Source: Aplectana chamaeleonis (taxonomy: Eukaryota > Nematoda > Chromadorea > Rhabditida > Cosmocercidae). From it: 64,000 nucleotides of DNA. The notes beneath the pieces were generated by a model. The model had not been told where the DNA came from and did no database searches. It saw nothing but the letters and a program-made list of their open reading frames with translations. Made by a program: the position numbers and the translations under genes. The number at the start of each line of letters is the position of its first letter. Within the stretch, counting starts at the first letter, position 1. Shown in pieces: positions 21,201-29,951 of the stretch. Location of the stretch: NCBI GenBank assembly GCA_029168955.1, contig JAPDOI010000886.1, forward strand, positions 62,001 to 126,000, in the 5' to 3' direction.

Positions 21201-23956
21201 ACGCTCGCGTCATTGTATAAGTAATATGGGCCACAAAGATCGGCAATGAACGCGAATCTCGATGTATGCTTTTTGGAAGACCTCAAAGCATTCACCTGTG
21301 TTTTGACAGAAGGATAAGAGAGCTTCGTTTACCAGACTTCTTTTCCTATACGTTAATTATTTACAGCTGGAAGCCGGTCAATTCTCTGCACTCCGCGAGT
21401 TGGAAACTCTCAACTTGGCAGATAACTTGATTAGTGACATCAACGACGGAGCACTGTTCGGAATGGACAACCTGACACTGCTCAACATGACTAACAACCA
21501 GGTAGCAAACAAGTGAAAAATACTGTTGACGAATTTTTCAATGAAAACTCAGAAGACGAACACATATGATTAATTACAGTTGGTGCGACTCCCTGGTAAC
21601 ACATGGCCACTCGGAAAACTTCGCTCCTTGGATCTTTCAGGGAATCCATTTGTGGCTTTGGAAACGGCCTCATTTGACACTCTTCCATCACTGCAATTCC
21701 TGAACCTGTCCAACTGTCGGAATCTGAAGGCAATTCATGTGAGTTATGCAATTCGTTCGAACGGCTAATAAGTATAACTCCAGGGAAACCAGAGAGCAGG
21801 CTTCGTTCGAAAGATGCATAAGGGATTGGTCTCACCGAAAATTCGCGATTGACTGATTAGCACTTAATTAGTCGCCCTAAACCTAATACAGGAGCTTCAG
21901 CGAGGCCGAAAATATCGTCCATGGATAAAGATTTGAAACGAAGACTTGAGGAACTAATTTCAAAGCTGTAAGAACCAAACAATCATTTTCGTGCTTAACA
22001 TACATATAGTGAAACATAGTTCAAAATTTCTCCATATAGACATGGTCGATCGACGCCATGAAGTTTTCCAGCAAGTTAGATTAAAGGCAGTGTTCGCTAT
22101 AAAAACGGTCTTCGAGTTTTCACTGGAAATTGTATGTAACGGTCTCCAATGCAGCAATAATTGCTAGAGAATGGCTGAAAACGAGCCATAGGTAAGTAAC
22201 CCTATATGGCCCTCAAACTTGTATGCGTTATGCCCTACCCGCCCTCTTCCTTGATGGCCGTTGAGGGAGTGGGCGGGGCGGGCATAGCACAGCCTAGTTT
22301 GAGGGCCGTATAGGGTTATGTGTGGTTCGTTTTTAGCCATTCTTCCACCATTGCTGTCCCAATGGAGAACGATAAATTTGATTTCGGTAACAACTCGAAG
22401 ACCGTTTTCATCGTGGACACTGCCTTTAACTGATATTGTTGGTTTCTAAATGAAAGTATTTTTTTTCGAATCACCTTATTTCAAAAATACGGAAGGAAAA
22501 GTTTCTTTCCAAAAGTTTTGAATGGATGCATTTTTTGGATTTCAGGATCAGAATCCTCGGAATGAATGAATACATTCGTTCTTGGTTTGGTTCGAATGAA
22601 CATCTGGGTGAATATTTGAAGTTAATTAAAACAGGATTGCCATGCTATTCTCGAATAATCTCGAAAAACAGTTGGGCGGTTCTTTTCGTTATCAAAATAT
22701 CGAGTACACACATCCCAGAAGATAGTCGAATAGTCGGAATCAGATTTTTCCACACTCTTTTTTGTGTTAACCGGCTAAACGAAAAACCGAATCATTCAAG
22801 TTCCTGAGTGGATCGAATACTGGAAAGATAGATAACTGAAAAAAAAACAGATGGATAGAGTATTCAAATAGGGTGAAAATGTATTTGCTTATTTCTCCTT
22901 TTTACCAGTTATTGACTGAATTCCTCTGGTGATTGAGTAATTCCTGAATTTTAGTGAAACAGAATGAGAAATCTCTATTCTCACTAAGCATCTCGGTTTA
23001 TCTCAGCGTCTATCCTTTGGGTGTAATGAATCTTCTGCTTGTTTCAACTTCATTCAGTTTTTTGTATACCAAGTTATGACGAGCAGAACTGGGTTTCTTC
23101 TGGCTCTCAAGAGGATTACTGTGCTGGCAGAGACAAATGAGCTTCAAAATTCATAGCCACAATTTTCCGTAAAAAAAGTTCGAAGAAAAAACGACCAGTT
23201 TTTCACCTAACCCATATTGTATGGTATTCTTACGAATTTTCCCCAGATATATTTATTTCCAAAATGGTACTTTTTCAGATGGCCGCGTTCGTTTCGATGT
23301 CGTCGTTGCGCATCTTGGATCTCTCCAACTGTGCTCTGAGCCACATTGCTCCAACCGCATTCCAACCGCTTCCGCCACTAGCGAAGCTCTCATTGGCAGG
23401 AAATCGACTCGACACACTTCCATCGTCTTTGAAGATTTCCACTGTGCCTGAACTGGACCTCAGCAACAACCCGTGGGACTGCTCGTGTGAGCTCAGGGCT
23501 CTCCATCTGACTTCCACGGCGATTTGCGCCTCTCCAGAATCTCTCGCAGGTCTGCCTTTGGTCGAACTAGACGCCTGTTCAGTTCTGCACGGCATGCTCC
23601 TTCCATTCATGCTCAGCATCATTGTCCTCTTCCTCATTGTCATTCTCATTTCAATTCTCCTCATGAAAAAGCCAAGTACACCCCGGCGTTCTTCTCTCTA
23701 TCAGCACCAAACCCTCATCAACGCCCTCTCTCACAAGGAGTACGGCTTCGATCGAGCCAGCTTCTCCCCATACTGCACCAGCGACGACTCGCAGGACTCT
23801 GCCTACGAGAGTCCCACGTCTGCCTTCCTCCCTCGACCGAAACCGCCATTCTCGCGACCACCACCCAACCAACAACCGCCACCCCCGCCGCCAACCTTAC
23901 CCAGTGAGAACTACCGAATTCTCACAAATTACCCAGTGCCGATGACTCAGTTGTAA
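6089..23956 (+). CDS. Leucine-rich-repeat single-pass transmembrane protein
   Basis: Six exons join in phase: 6089-6284, 18457-18608, 18907-19152, 21367-21501, 21580-21738 and 23279-23956, giving 521 residues. A signal peptide (MLILLLFATTVSG) precedes an N-terminal cysteine cap (CQKGCEC...C). About 13 leucine-rich repeats of the LxxLxLxxNxL type follow, then a C-terminal cysteine cap (NNPWDCSC, residues about 359-396). A transmembrane helix spans about 402-425 and a 96-residue cytoplasmic tail follows. The tail has proline-rich stretches and ends PMTQL, a possible PDZ ligand. Extracellular-LRR receptors of this layout act in cell adhesion, neurite guidance or matrix organisation, but I cannot assign orthology. 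The first intron is 12.2 kb and repeat-rich. Exon boundaries use GT/AG throughout. Confidence 0.9.
7634..7735 (+). mobile_element. Short tRNA-like element, diverged copy
   Basis: The order GGCAGGCCGTGCGG, GCGACACCACTGG, GGGGTTTTGATTGCGCGC, then CCGCAGCTCTGTCC follows the element at 24410-24570 in the same orientation (GGCAGTGCGGGG, GCGACCTCACTGG, GTGGTTTCGAATCGCGC, CGCAGCCCCGTCC). The outer TTTAGTCTGA ends are not recognisable, so the copy is old or truncated. Confidence 0.4.
13742..14225. mobile_element. TTAA-flanked MITE, copy 2
   Basis: TTAA occurs at 13738-13741 and 14226-14229. The ends are AGGCAGTGTTCACGATAATC on the left and GATTTTCGTTCCCGAG-type sequence closing with GTGAACACTGCCT on the right. 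The interior differs from copy 1 but resembles the copy at 49607-50064 (both contain GAAAC/GTTTC with TTTTGAGTAGAA near the right end). Its right TTAA is also the left TTAA of the next element. Confidence 0.75.
14230..14716. mobile_element. TTAA-flanked MITE, copy 3
   Basis: The element starts AGGCATTGCTCGCGATGAAA directly after TTAA at 14226-14229 and ends GCGAAGAGTGCCT before TTAA at 14717-14720. Its interior is homologous to copy 1 in reverse orientation, including GGAATGGAGTTATGG, AACTTCCGTCTTTTG and GGGAAGAACGGGGC. No coding capacity was seen. Confidence 0.75.
15245..15620. repeat. TTCGAA/GAACGAAC-rich low-complexity tract
   Basis: Irregularly repeated words TTTCGAAATTT, CGAACGAACGAA and TTCGAAAATTT fill about 375 bp. 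The words are mostly self-complementary, so the tract could form many small hairpins. The long minus-strand open frame here is a by-product of the repeat and is Phe/Ser/Lys-rich without protein character. Confidence 0.7.
17022..17560 (+). mobile_element. LINE 3' fragment, second retrotransposon family
   Basis: A 125-residue frame (17022-17399) resembles the extreme C-terminal tail of non-LTR reverse transcriptases: a basic LKSRRRVFDVCIVHKCLYN stretch, then FRY/FKYRAGRSYSDLTKNMLP. It is followed by a short AT-rich 3' region ending GCAAATGTAATAAACTTATA. The catalytic domain is missing, so this is a 5'-truncated dead copy. It is not the family found at 31-41 and 57-60 kb, which ends in an H/C-rich finger. 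Confidence 0.5.
17561..18456 (+). other. Distal part of LRR intron 1
   Basis: No exon, RNA gene or complete repeat was recognised. The stretch ends with the acceptor TGATATTTTCAG used by exon 2. Confidence 0.5.
18457..18608 (+). CDS. LRR gene exon 2: repeats 2-3
   Basis: The exon encodes NLEFLSLANNSLTHI and NLKHLDISNNNLLSL type repeats. Acceptor TTTTCAG and donor GAG/GTCAGC are used, entering in phase 1 and leaving in phase 0. The repeat period continues without a break into exon 3. Confidence 0.9.
18907..19152 (+). CDS. LRR gene exon 3: repeats 4-7
   Basis: Eighty-two codons with acceptor TTTTCAG and donor GAT/GTAAGA, phase 0 to 0. The repeats include TLTLSNNELQL, KLELTSNRLAYL, VLDLANNKLLAL and HLDASHNLLSD. 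It is the most regular stretch of the ectodomain. Confidence 0.92.
19995..20135 (-). mobile_element. Short tRNA-like element, diverged copy
   Basis: Ends TTTAGTCTAGTGAATAAACG and, inverted, TATAGTCTAGCGAATGGGTC flank an interior with GTTCGAAACCCCG. The layout matches the 5625-5785 element (inverted TAGTCT ends, GGCTGCGA near the left end, box-B-like core), with considerable divergence. It lies in LRR intron 3. Confidence 0.45.
20172..20318. repeat. Small hairpin element
   Basis: CTATAAAACGTCGTAATTCA at 20172 is the near-exact inverse of the arm at 20296-20318 (ATGTGAATTTCGCCGTTTTA). The loop is GC-rich and about 100 bp long. It lies in LRR intron 3, right after the tRNA-like element. Likely a small foldback transposon; no target duplication was identified. 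Confidence 0.5.
21367..21501 (+). CDS. LRR gene exon 4
   Basis: Forty-five codons with acceptor ATTTACAG and donor CAG/GTAGCA, phase 0 to 0. The repeats are LETLNLADNLISDI and NLTLLNMTNNQ. Confidence 0.9.
21580..21738 (+). CDS. LRR gene exon 5
   Basis: Fifty-three codons with acceptor TAATTACAG and donor CAT/GTGAGT, phase 0 to 0. The repeats are KLRSLDLSGNPFVAL and SLQFLNLSNCRNLKA. The 78-bp intron before it is the shortest of the gene. Confidence 0.9.
22085..22425. mobile_element. TTAA-flanked MITE, copy 4
   Basis: TTAA at 22081-22084 and 22426-22429 flanks ends AGGCAGTGTTCGCTATAAAA and TTTTCATCGTGGACACTGCC. The interior holds a second palindrome (about 22198-22320) with CCCTATATGGCCCTCAAAC against its inverse GTTTGAGGGCCGTATAGGG. 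It lies in LRR intron 5. Confidence 0.75.
23279..23956 (+). CDS. LRR gene exon 6: last repeats, cysteine cap, TM helix, tail
   Basis: The exon starts after TTTTTCAG and runs 225 codons to TAA. It contains repeats LRILDLSNCALSHI and LAKLSLAGNRLDTL, the cap NNPWDCSCELR...C, then the membrane helix MLLPFMLSIIVLFLIVILIS. The tail follows, with a PPPPPP run and an RPKPPFSRPPP stretch, and ends TQL. The basic KKPSTPRR just after the helix fits the positive-inside rule, placing the tail in the cytoplasm. Confidence 0.92.
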   Translation: MAAFVSMSSLRILDLSNCALSHIAPTAFQPLPPLAKLSLAGNRLDTLPSSLKISTVPELDLSNNPWDCSCELRALHLTSTAICASPESLAGLPLVELDACSVLHGMLLPFMLSIIVLFLIVILISILLMKKPSTPRRSSLYQHQTLINALSHKEYGFDRASFSPYCTSDDSQDSAYESPTSAFLPRPKPPFSRPPPNQQPPPPPPTLPSENYRILTNYPVPMTQL

Positions 23957-24409
23957 ATATAGGTTCATTCCATTGCCAGGTTCTTGCTATGCGAATTTCC
24001 ACTGCTATACGGGCCCATTGTTCAGGTTCACGAGTCAGCTTTCTGTTGTTTTGTATGTATGTACGTAGTTTGATTCTCCTTAGTTTCTCAAATACCGATG
24101 CTCTGTGATAGGTTGTGTGTGCATAATGTTATTTTAATGAATGCTCATAATTATCTGTCTCACGTATATCAAGCACGAACAATAAGAAGCGGAGTACGGG
24201 ACTAGTTTCGATTATTTGAAGGTCAAAGAGAAATTCCCACGCCTATCGCGCATCCAGGATTCCATATTCTTAGAAAATTCAAGAAATGGTTTACACATGT
24301 GCCATGATCCATGTAAATCCTTGATACCCAATCAGAGATCAAGGTCGTGCTGGGGGTGGGGGAGTTGGCGCCCTTCACTACTCCATTACCAGATTGAGTT
24401 CCCTGACAG
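23957..24409 (+). other. LRR gene 3' region
   Basis: AT-rich sequence follows the stop codon and probably includes the 3' UTR. No canonical AATAAA was seen; AATAAG at 24180-24185 is a possible weak poly(A) signal. Confidence 0.4.
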
Positions 24410-24570
24410 GTACGGTTTCCGTTTTCGATTTAGTCTGACGTATGGACCAGGCGGTCGGCAGTGCGGGGTTGGCGACCTCACTGGAGAATGTGGTTTCGAA
24501 TCGCGCGGAGTGATCTACCGTCGCAGCCCCGTCCATTCATCAGACGAAAATTATTGCGCGAGCTCTACAA
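24410..24570 (+). mobile_element. Short tRNA-like element with TTTAGTCTGA ends, copy 2
   Basis: Inverted orientation of the 5625-5785 element, sharing TTTCCGTTTTCGATTTAGTC, GGTTTCGAATCGCGC and GATCTACCGTCGCAGCCCCG. The GGTTTCGAATC string resembles a box B. It encodes no protein. Confidence 0.65.
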
Positions 24571-25342
24571 CTGCGTTCGCCTTTCATCAGCTGTAGATTA
24601 TGTTACCTGCATTCAACTCCTATGCCAGACCGCGCACGAAATCTGTAGCCAAATAGTGGAATAGCACGGAATATCTATATAGTTCGCGTCAAAAAGTGGG
24701 AGAGCCGCGACGCAGCAGAGCGCTAAACGTGGCGCACGAGAAGATGGCTATTGATTTAATAATTCAGCACCTTATCACAGCGCCACGGTTTCCATTCGAA
24801 GGCTCGGGCGATACGAAGGGCACATAGCCACGACTCAATGGGAACGGGGAAATCCACCCCGCCCGCTTCCAATAGGCCTGTCAAGGCGAACGTCGCGAAA
24901 AAGCGCTAACTGGATGGTAGCGGGTGTCTGGGTTATTGCTGGGTAAAAGACAGCTACACTACCGTCCAGTAGTTTGTGGACACCCCTTATCACGGTATCA
25001 GGTTTCTTGGCGTATCTCTGGAGGGGCTAACAAATGTGGGTGTGAAGAAACTTGGATATCTTTCAGAGTACGGAATTCTGGCTGTAATGCTAATATGAAG
25101 CTGGGTTTTGGGGGTTTGTAAGGTCTACGTGAGATTTTTTCAAATGGAAACGGTCCTTCTAATGGTCTGTACTCATGCCACATAGATATGTGGAATGAGA
25201 GTCCGTTCAAAAACACTTCATAGAAATAGTTTAAACAAGTTGTTAGACGCGGCTGCTAGATCTTGAAAGTACGGGAAAATTGACCTTTCTAGCGATATCA
25301 ATTGTTTTCCGGAAATTGATCAACGCGGAGCCTTCCATTTAA

Positions 25343-25732
25343 GGGCAGTGTTCACGATAAGAATGGTCCCTCAAAAATTGAGCTAGGTAAGCATGGAGAA
25401 CGAGTTTTCCGAGGCTTGTAACTTCCGTCTTTTGCAGCCGATGTATGCGAGCTGACCTGAGTAAAGAGAGAAGTTGAGAATGAAGGGAAGAACGGGGCTT
25501 TTGATCGGAAACCATCGCTGATATCACAATCTCGAGCATTCATTTCTCCACGTCGGTGGGCGTGGGAAGTGCATCTGGGTGTGACGAGCTGACGGGTGTC
25601 CAACTTTGGGGCCGTAGGGGACCGTTCCGAGCTCATTTTTCTTAGTTTTTTCAACGCTAGGGTTGCGCTAGGTCCCGCAGCTGCCGATTTCCACCGAACA
25701 ATCAGACATGGTCTTTATCGTGGACACTGCCT
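25343..25732. mobile_element. TTAA-flanked MITE, copy 5
   Basis: The left flank is TTAA at 25339-25342 and the right flank TTAT at 25733-25736, a probable mutated duplication. Ends are GGGCAGTGTTCACGATAAGA and TTTATCGTGGACACTGCCT. The interior matches copy 3 over most of its length in the same orientation. Confidence 0.7.
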
Positions 25733-25945
25733 TTATAGCACACTTCAAGCTCAAGGAAAAATCTTAGGCTTTCACGTACTTGTGAAGTAGACTCACTCTA
25801 TATAACACCTGCCAAATGCGATTTCTCAATTCCTCCGAATAAGTGAGATATATGTAGAGAGCAGCCCCTCTGGGGCGCCCACATCCGGAAGGTATCTGGC
25901 AAGCCCCTTTCACGATCTTTCGAGCTCAACATTGGCAAGATAAGC

Positions 25946-26213
25946 GATGGTTTCCGATCAACAGCCCCGTTCTTTTCTTCATTCTCAGCCTCTCCTTTTC
26001 TTCAGGACGCCTTGCATACATTGGTTGTAAATGACGGAAGTTACAAGCCTCGGACAACTCGTCCGCCATGCTTCCACAGCTCAATTTTTGAGCGGTCATA
26101 ACTCCGTTCCCAGGGGTCCTTTACGATTCTGGAGACATCATTGGAATCAGCGTTGCACCGTTTTCAAGATAGGCAGAAAAACGGAGAAACGGTTCTGAGG
26201 TTGAACTGTGCCT
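25946..26213. mobile_element. Half copy of the TTAA MITE
   Basis: Only the part homologous to the right half of copy 1 is present: CAGCCCCGTTCTTTTCTTC, then AACTCCGTTCCCAGGGGTCC, ending AACTGTGCCT before TTAA. The left terminus is missing. Confidence 0.6.
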
Positions 26214-29200
26214 TTAAGCCATCTTTCATAGTCCTCACCATAACGCACGCGATGAGCGATGGACTATGAAACTTTTCACCGCGCGGCACGCGCGAGATAC
26301 ATCTACAAAATCTCCTGCAGCACCGCGGTGCGGGGGCCTCAACTCTGACATGCGCAGAAAATCCTGGCTTGCATTTGCGTATACGGTAGCGTAGGATAGT
26401 CTGGCATCAACTGGCGGCTAAAATGCGATTATAAGTGCGGGAAACACTTATTAGATATTATCATATATCTGACCTACGTCTGCGCGGTAGGGGTGGGTGA
26501 GAGGGCGGTGGCGGATAGGGTCTTCTTGGAACGGCCGGCTCAACCACAACACAGACGAGAAATGGTGGGAGAACCGTGGGGTTTCCTGAGACCACAGTGT
26601 TCTGTTTGAACTATAGTGGGGAATCAAATTGTGAAACCGCCATGGCGGTTTGGGCGGTGCTGGGTGGGCGGTACGCGCGTGCCTCGCGGTGAGAACTTTC
26701 CTAGTCCACCGCGCTTCCCGCGCGTGCCGCGCTGGCGGTGAGTACTATGAGAGATGTCTTAGTGGTTAACAAGCTACACATGTTTTGACCATAGTGAAAG
26801 GCGGGCTCACAAGACCCGTCCCAGCAAGAGATCGGAACGGGAACCCCATAGTGGTTGATCGCATCGTGCGCGCTGGAAATGGACTTCGATATTTTTGGGT
26901 ACAATGAAATATTAAGATACAATCCAATTCAAAAGCACTCTTCACGCTGAACTCCGAAGTGGTACCGCAAACGGTGGCGGACCACTATGGTATCGCATTT
27001 GCTCACGCCCATTTTTTCGAGCCCCAATCCAATTTGTACACCGACCACGTGGCTGTTCATTCCTTTTAAAAACAGGACAGGTGTTGCGGCGAGAAAAAAT
27101 GGGCGTGACCAAGAGTGATACCATAGTTCTCCCCGCGCTGGCGATAACGCCAACTTTGTTTTAGGGTTTTGATGGAAGACAACTTTCCGATACCCAGAAA
27201 TAGAATAGCGTTTAAAAAAAAACCGAGCACAGCGTTCTACCTAATCCGAAAGTGGCTTCAAACTGTGCTTCTGGTTCGTCTCTGAGTAGGTTACGTATAC
27301 TCAGAGATCAGGGAACTCAAGAGGATCATTCAAACACAGGACTGACTATGAAATGACAATTGGTCAAAAACGTCGTTTTTAGTGGAATTCATACCAGTTA
27401 GCGCACTCTTAATGGTGTTCCGCACTGATACTCTCTGATACTGATACCGCCCACATGTGCACCGAGTTTGCGCCAACCTTCAATAGTGAACGCTAAATAT
27501 CAGTGCGATCCGGGCCGACTGTATAATCGCCGTTTCGCTAGAAGGTGGGCGGAGCTCTCCAGCTCTGCGATTCAAAATAGCTCCAATACGGTCATTTTGA
27601 CTAGTTTTCAACGCTTATACGGCGTTAGTGTCCTGAGAGGGGCATCTCGAATATAACTGTGTCCTTTCGCCAGAAAATAGCGGACAACTAAATCGAAGTA
27701 GCGGATTTCCCAATACCTGGAAAGGAGGTATGAAGTGATAAGAGAAAACAGAGAAATACGCGTAGGACGGTCCCCCTAAATGTGGTCAGCTTTCAGACAC
27801 TGAACGCAAAAAAAAAACATAAACATAGCACAGCGTGAAGCGTAACTATGTGTAGTATATTTGTTATCGGAAGATAATTTTTCGTATAATGGATCGATTC
27901 ATATAATGCCGATTTTAAATTTTCCGTTTTTTTTTCGATTCAGATAATGCGTTTTTTCAAATTTTCGGATAATGGATCGATTCAGAGCGAAACGGTGAAA
28001 AATAAACCAGGTACTCAATGCAAGCTCTTGAAAACATCCATAATTGAACAAACAGTAGTACTTCATTGCATTTGCAGCATGTTCACAGTCAAACTTCAAT
28101 CTTCATATATGCATTTTAATAAAAGAATGTAAACAAAATCTTCAATACGACTATATCTCCGTAGGAAGGCACGATATTATCCATACACAGGTTATTCAGG
28201 ACAACTACCTAGTAAAAAGTATGCCGGAAGGAGGAAAACCCTAGGTTGATGTACTAAATAGAAGGTGGTATGGTAAAATGAGCGTCGACGAGTGCAATTT
28301 GATCCGATTTTATCCAAAAATTATCCGATTTTATCCGAAATTTTACCTAAAGTTTATCCGAGTTTATCCGAATTTTCGACCCTTCTGATTATGGTTCGAT
28401 TCAGATAATGCCGATTCTAAATTTCCCGGATATTGGTTCGATTCAGATAATGCGTTTTTTCGAATTTTCGGATTATCCGAATCTCGGTTATCCGGTCGGA
28501 TATCTTAAAAGGAGTGATTCGGATACTAAGTATAATGTAGGTATACTGAATCTGCGCTCGACACTAAAATTTGCGAAACTGTTCATCTTGCCCAGGCTCT
28601 TACACTCGCAGACGAATCCGCAGCTTCGGAACCAAAAGCACCTAAAACACCTCGTTATCACTTTCCGAAATAATGCATTCAAGATGCTGTTAGGATATTT
28701 CACCCCAGATAAAAATTTATTAGTAGTGATTGTTATTATTTGCTGTTTACGATTTACGAAATTTGAGAATTCATCTACGCGCACCACTGGTACGGACTCA
28801 ATATGCAGAAAAACTTCAAAGACAATTTTGGCTCAAACTTAAAATTATTCAAACTGGTTTTTCTTTACAATTAATAATTTTTAAAGGCCCTTCCGACATT
28901 TTTCGTTTACTAAAGAGCCTAAGCTATACGAAAAAGTGAAAAAATTATATTTCATTTTCTGCGTGTACGATGCCTTTGAATGTGAATATGGGTGTGTCGA
29001 AGTCGTAGAATAATGAAGACATGATAGAAATTGTAATTTTTGGAAATTTTCATGAAAAAACAGATATTCGCGCAATTGACGCAATGCCGTGAACCCGTTT
29101 TTTTTCTAGTCTAGCCCGCACATGGTCCGAATGTTTTATGAACCCCTGATGGATAGAGAACGGAGAGCATTTAGGCATTTTCGAGACGTGTAATAACTTT

Positions 29201-29669
29201 ACCTACATTTGATGTTAAATTCCAATCAGGTCGAATTTTTCGAGTAGGTATAAACACCATTTGATGTAGAAGAGTTTTGCTTTCGAATGGTGTACAATTG
29301 ATCAAAAGTTCACAGATTGACAAGGGAAAATTTGCTGACACACGTTTCGTGTAGGACATTTTCAACTGCCTGATATACTTGGGAACAATCTAACTCGTTC
29401 TTTAGTTGATGGACTCACTACAGAAACTAGTTTTATATTAAATAGGTTTATCTCGCATAGAAGATAGTGAGCTAAGGAACGCAATTCTGGGAAACATACA
29501 TGTGCCGGATCTCAGCAATATAACTCACCAAATACATAAATACAATTCTGATTTTTACAATCACGAACTCTGTTTTTGAAAGCACATATATACATTCATT
29601 CAATTTCCAAATGACATCAAGAGATCCCGCTCGACGACATCCACACTACGCCGTTCTTCGGATGTCATC
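26214..29669. other. Intergenic region between LRR and CIR1-homologue genes
   Basis: No exon was supported. The stretch 26930-27130 contains TGGTATCGCATTTG...CCCATTTTTTCGAG and its inverse AAAAAATGGGCGTG...GATACCATAG, a diffuse inverted-repeat element. CACCGAGTTTGCG near 27457-27493 matches one arm of the hairpin at 56383-56529. Positions 27890-28500 contain diverged direct repeats of TCGATTCAGATAATGCGTTT and TTATCCGAATTTTCG. The two flanking genes converge here. Confidence 0.5.
27890..28500. repeat. Diverged direct repeats with TTATCCGA words
   Basis: TCGATTCAGATAATGCGTTT occurs at about 27936 and again at about 28438, each followed by CAAATTTTCGG or CGAATTTTCGG and a TTATCC/ATTATCC word. 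Between them are several TTTATCCGA units. The structure suggests a broken satellite or transposon remnant. Confidence 0.5.
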
Positions 29670-29951
29670 TCATCGCCTCCTGCTACGAGGTGATCTCGAT
29701 CTTGTTCCTGAACGTCTGTCTCTTCTTGGAGAAACCGAAGGTGAATGGCGCCTGAATTATACTTATTAAACCACGCAGGTTATATACCAAGAACGATCTT
29801 AGAATGTCTTATCAAACAGAAATATAGAGGTCGACAGGCAAGTAACTATCTTACCTTGTGAATGATGATTTCTTATGATGTTGACTTTGTTCTTCTCTAC
29901 GACTATTTAGGCGATGGTCATTCCGCTTACCACTTCCATCCCGGACTTCAT
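29670..29951 (-). CDS. cir-1: cir-1 exons 17-18: C-terminal RS tail and stop
   Basis: Exon 17 (29951-29855) reads through an internal GTAAGC and uses the donor CAAG/GTAAGA. That gives phase 2, which is required to enter exon 18 (29751-29670) in the frame [20 protein letters not shown] ending PRSRRR and TGA. Using the internal GTAAGC donor would give a different, non-RS C-terminus, so an alternative end is conceivable. Confidence 0.85.

Noticed and set aside
6089..23956. Naming the LRR gene as the orthologue of a specific nematode receptor such as dma-1 or an lron gene
   Set aside because: The domain layout fits several extracellular-LRR families, and the C-terminal residues differ from what I recall for DMA-1. 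A phylogeny is needed before giving a symbol.
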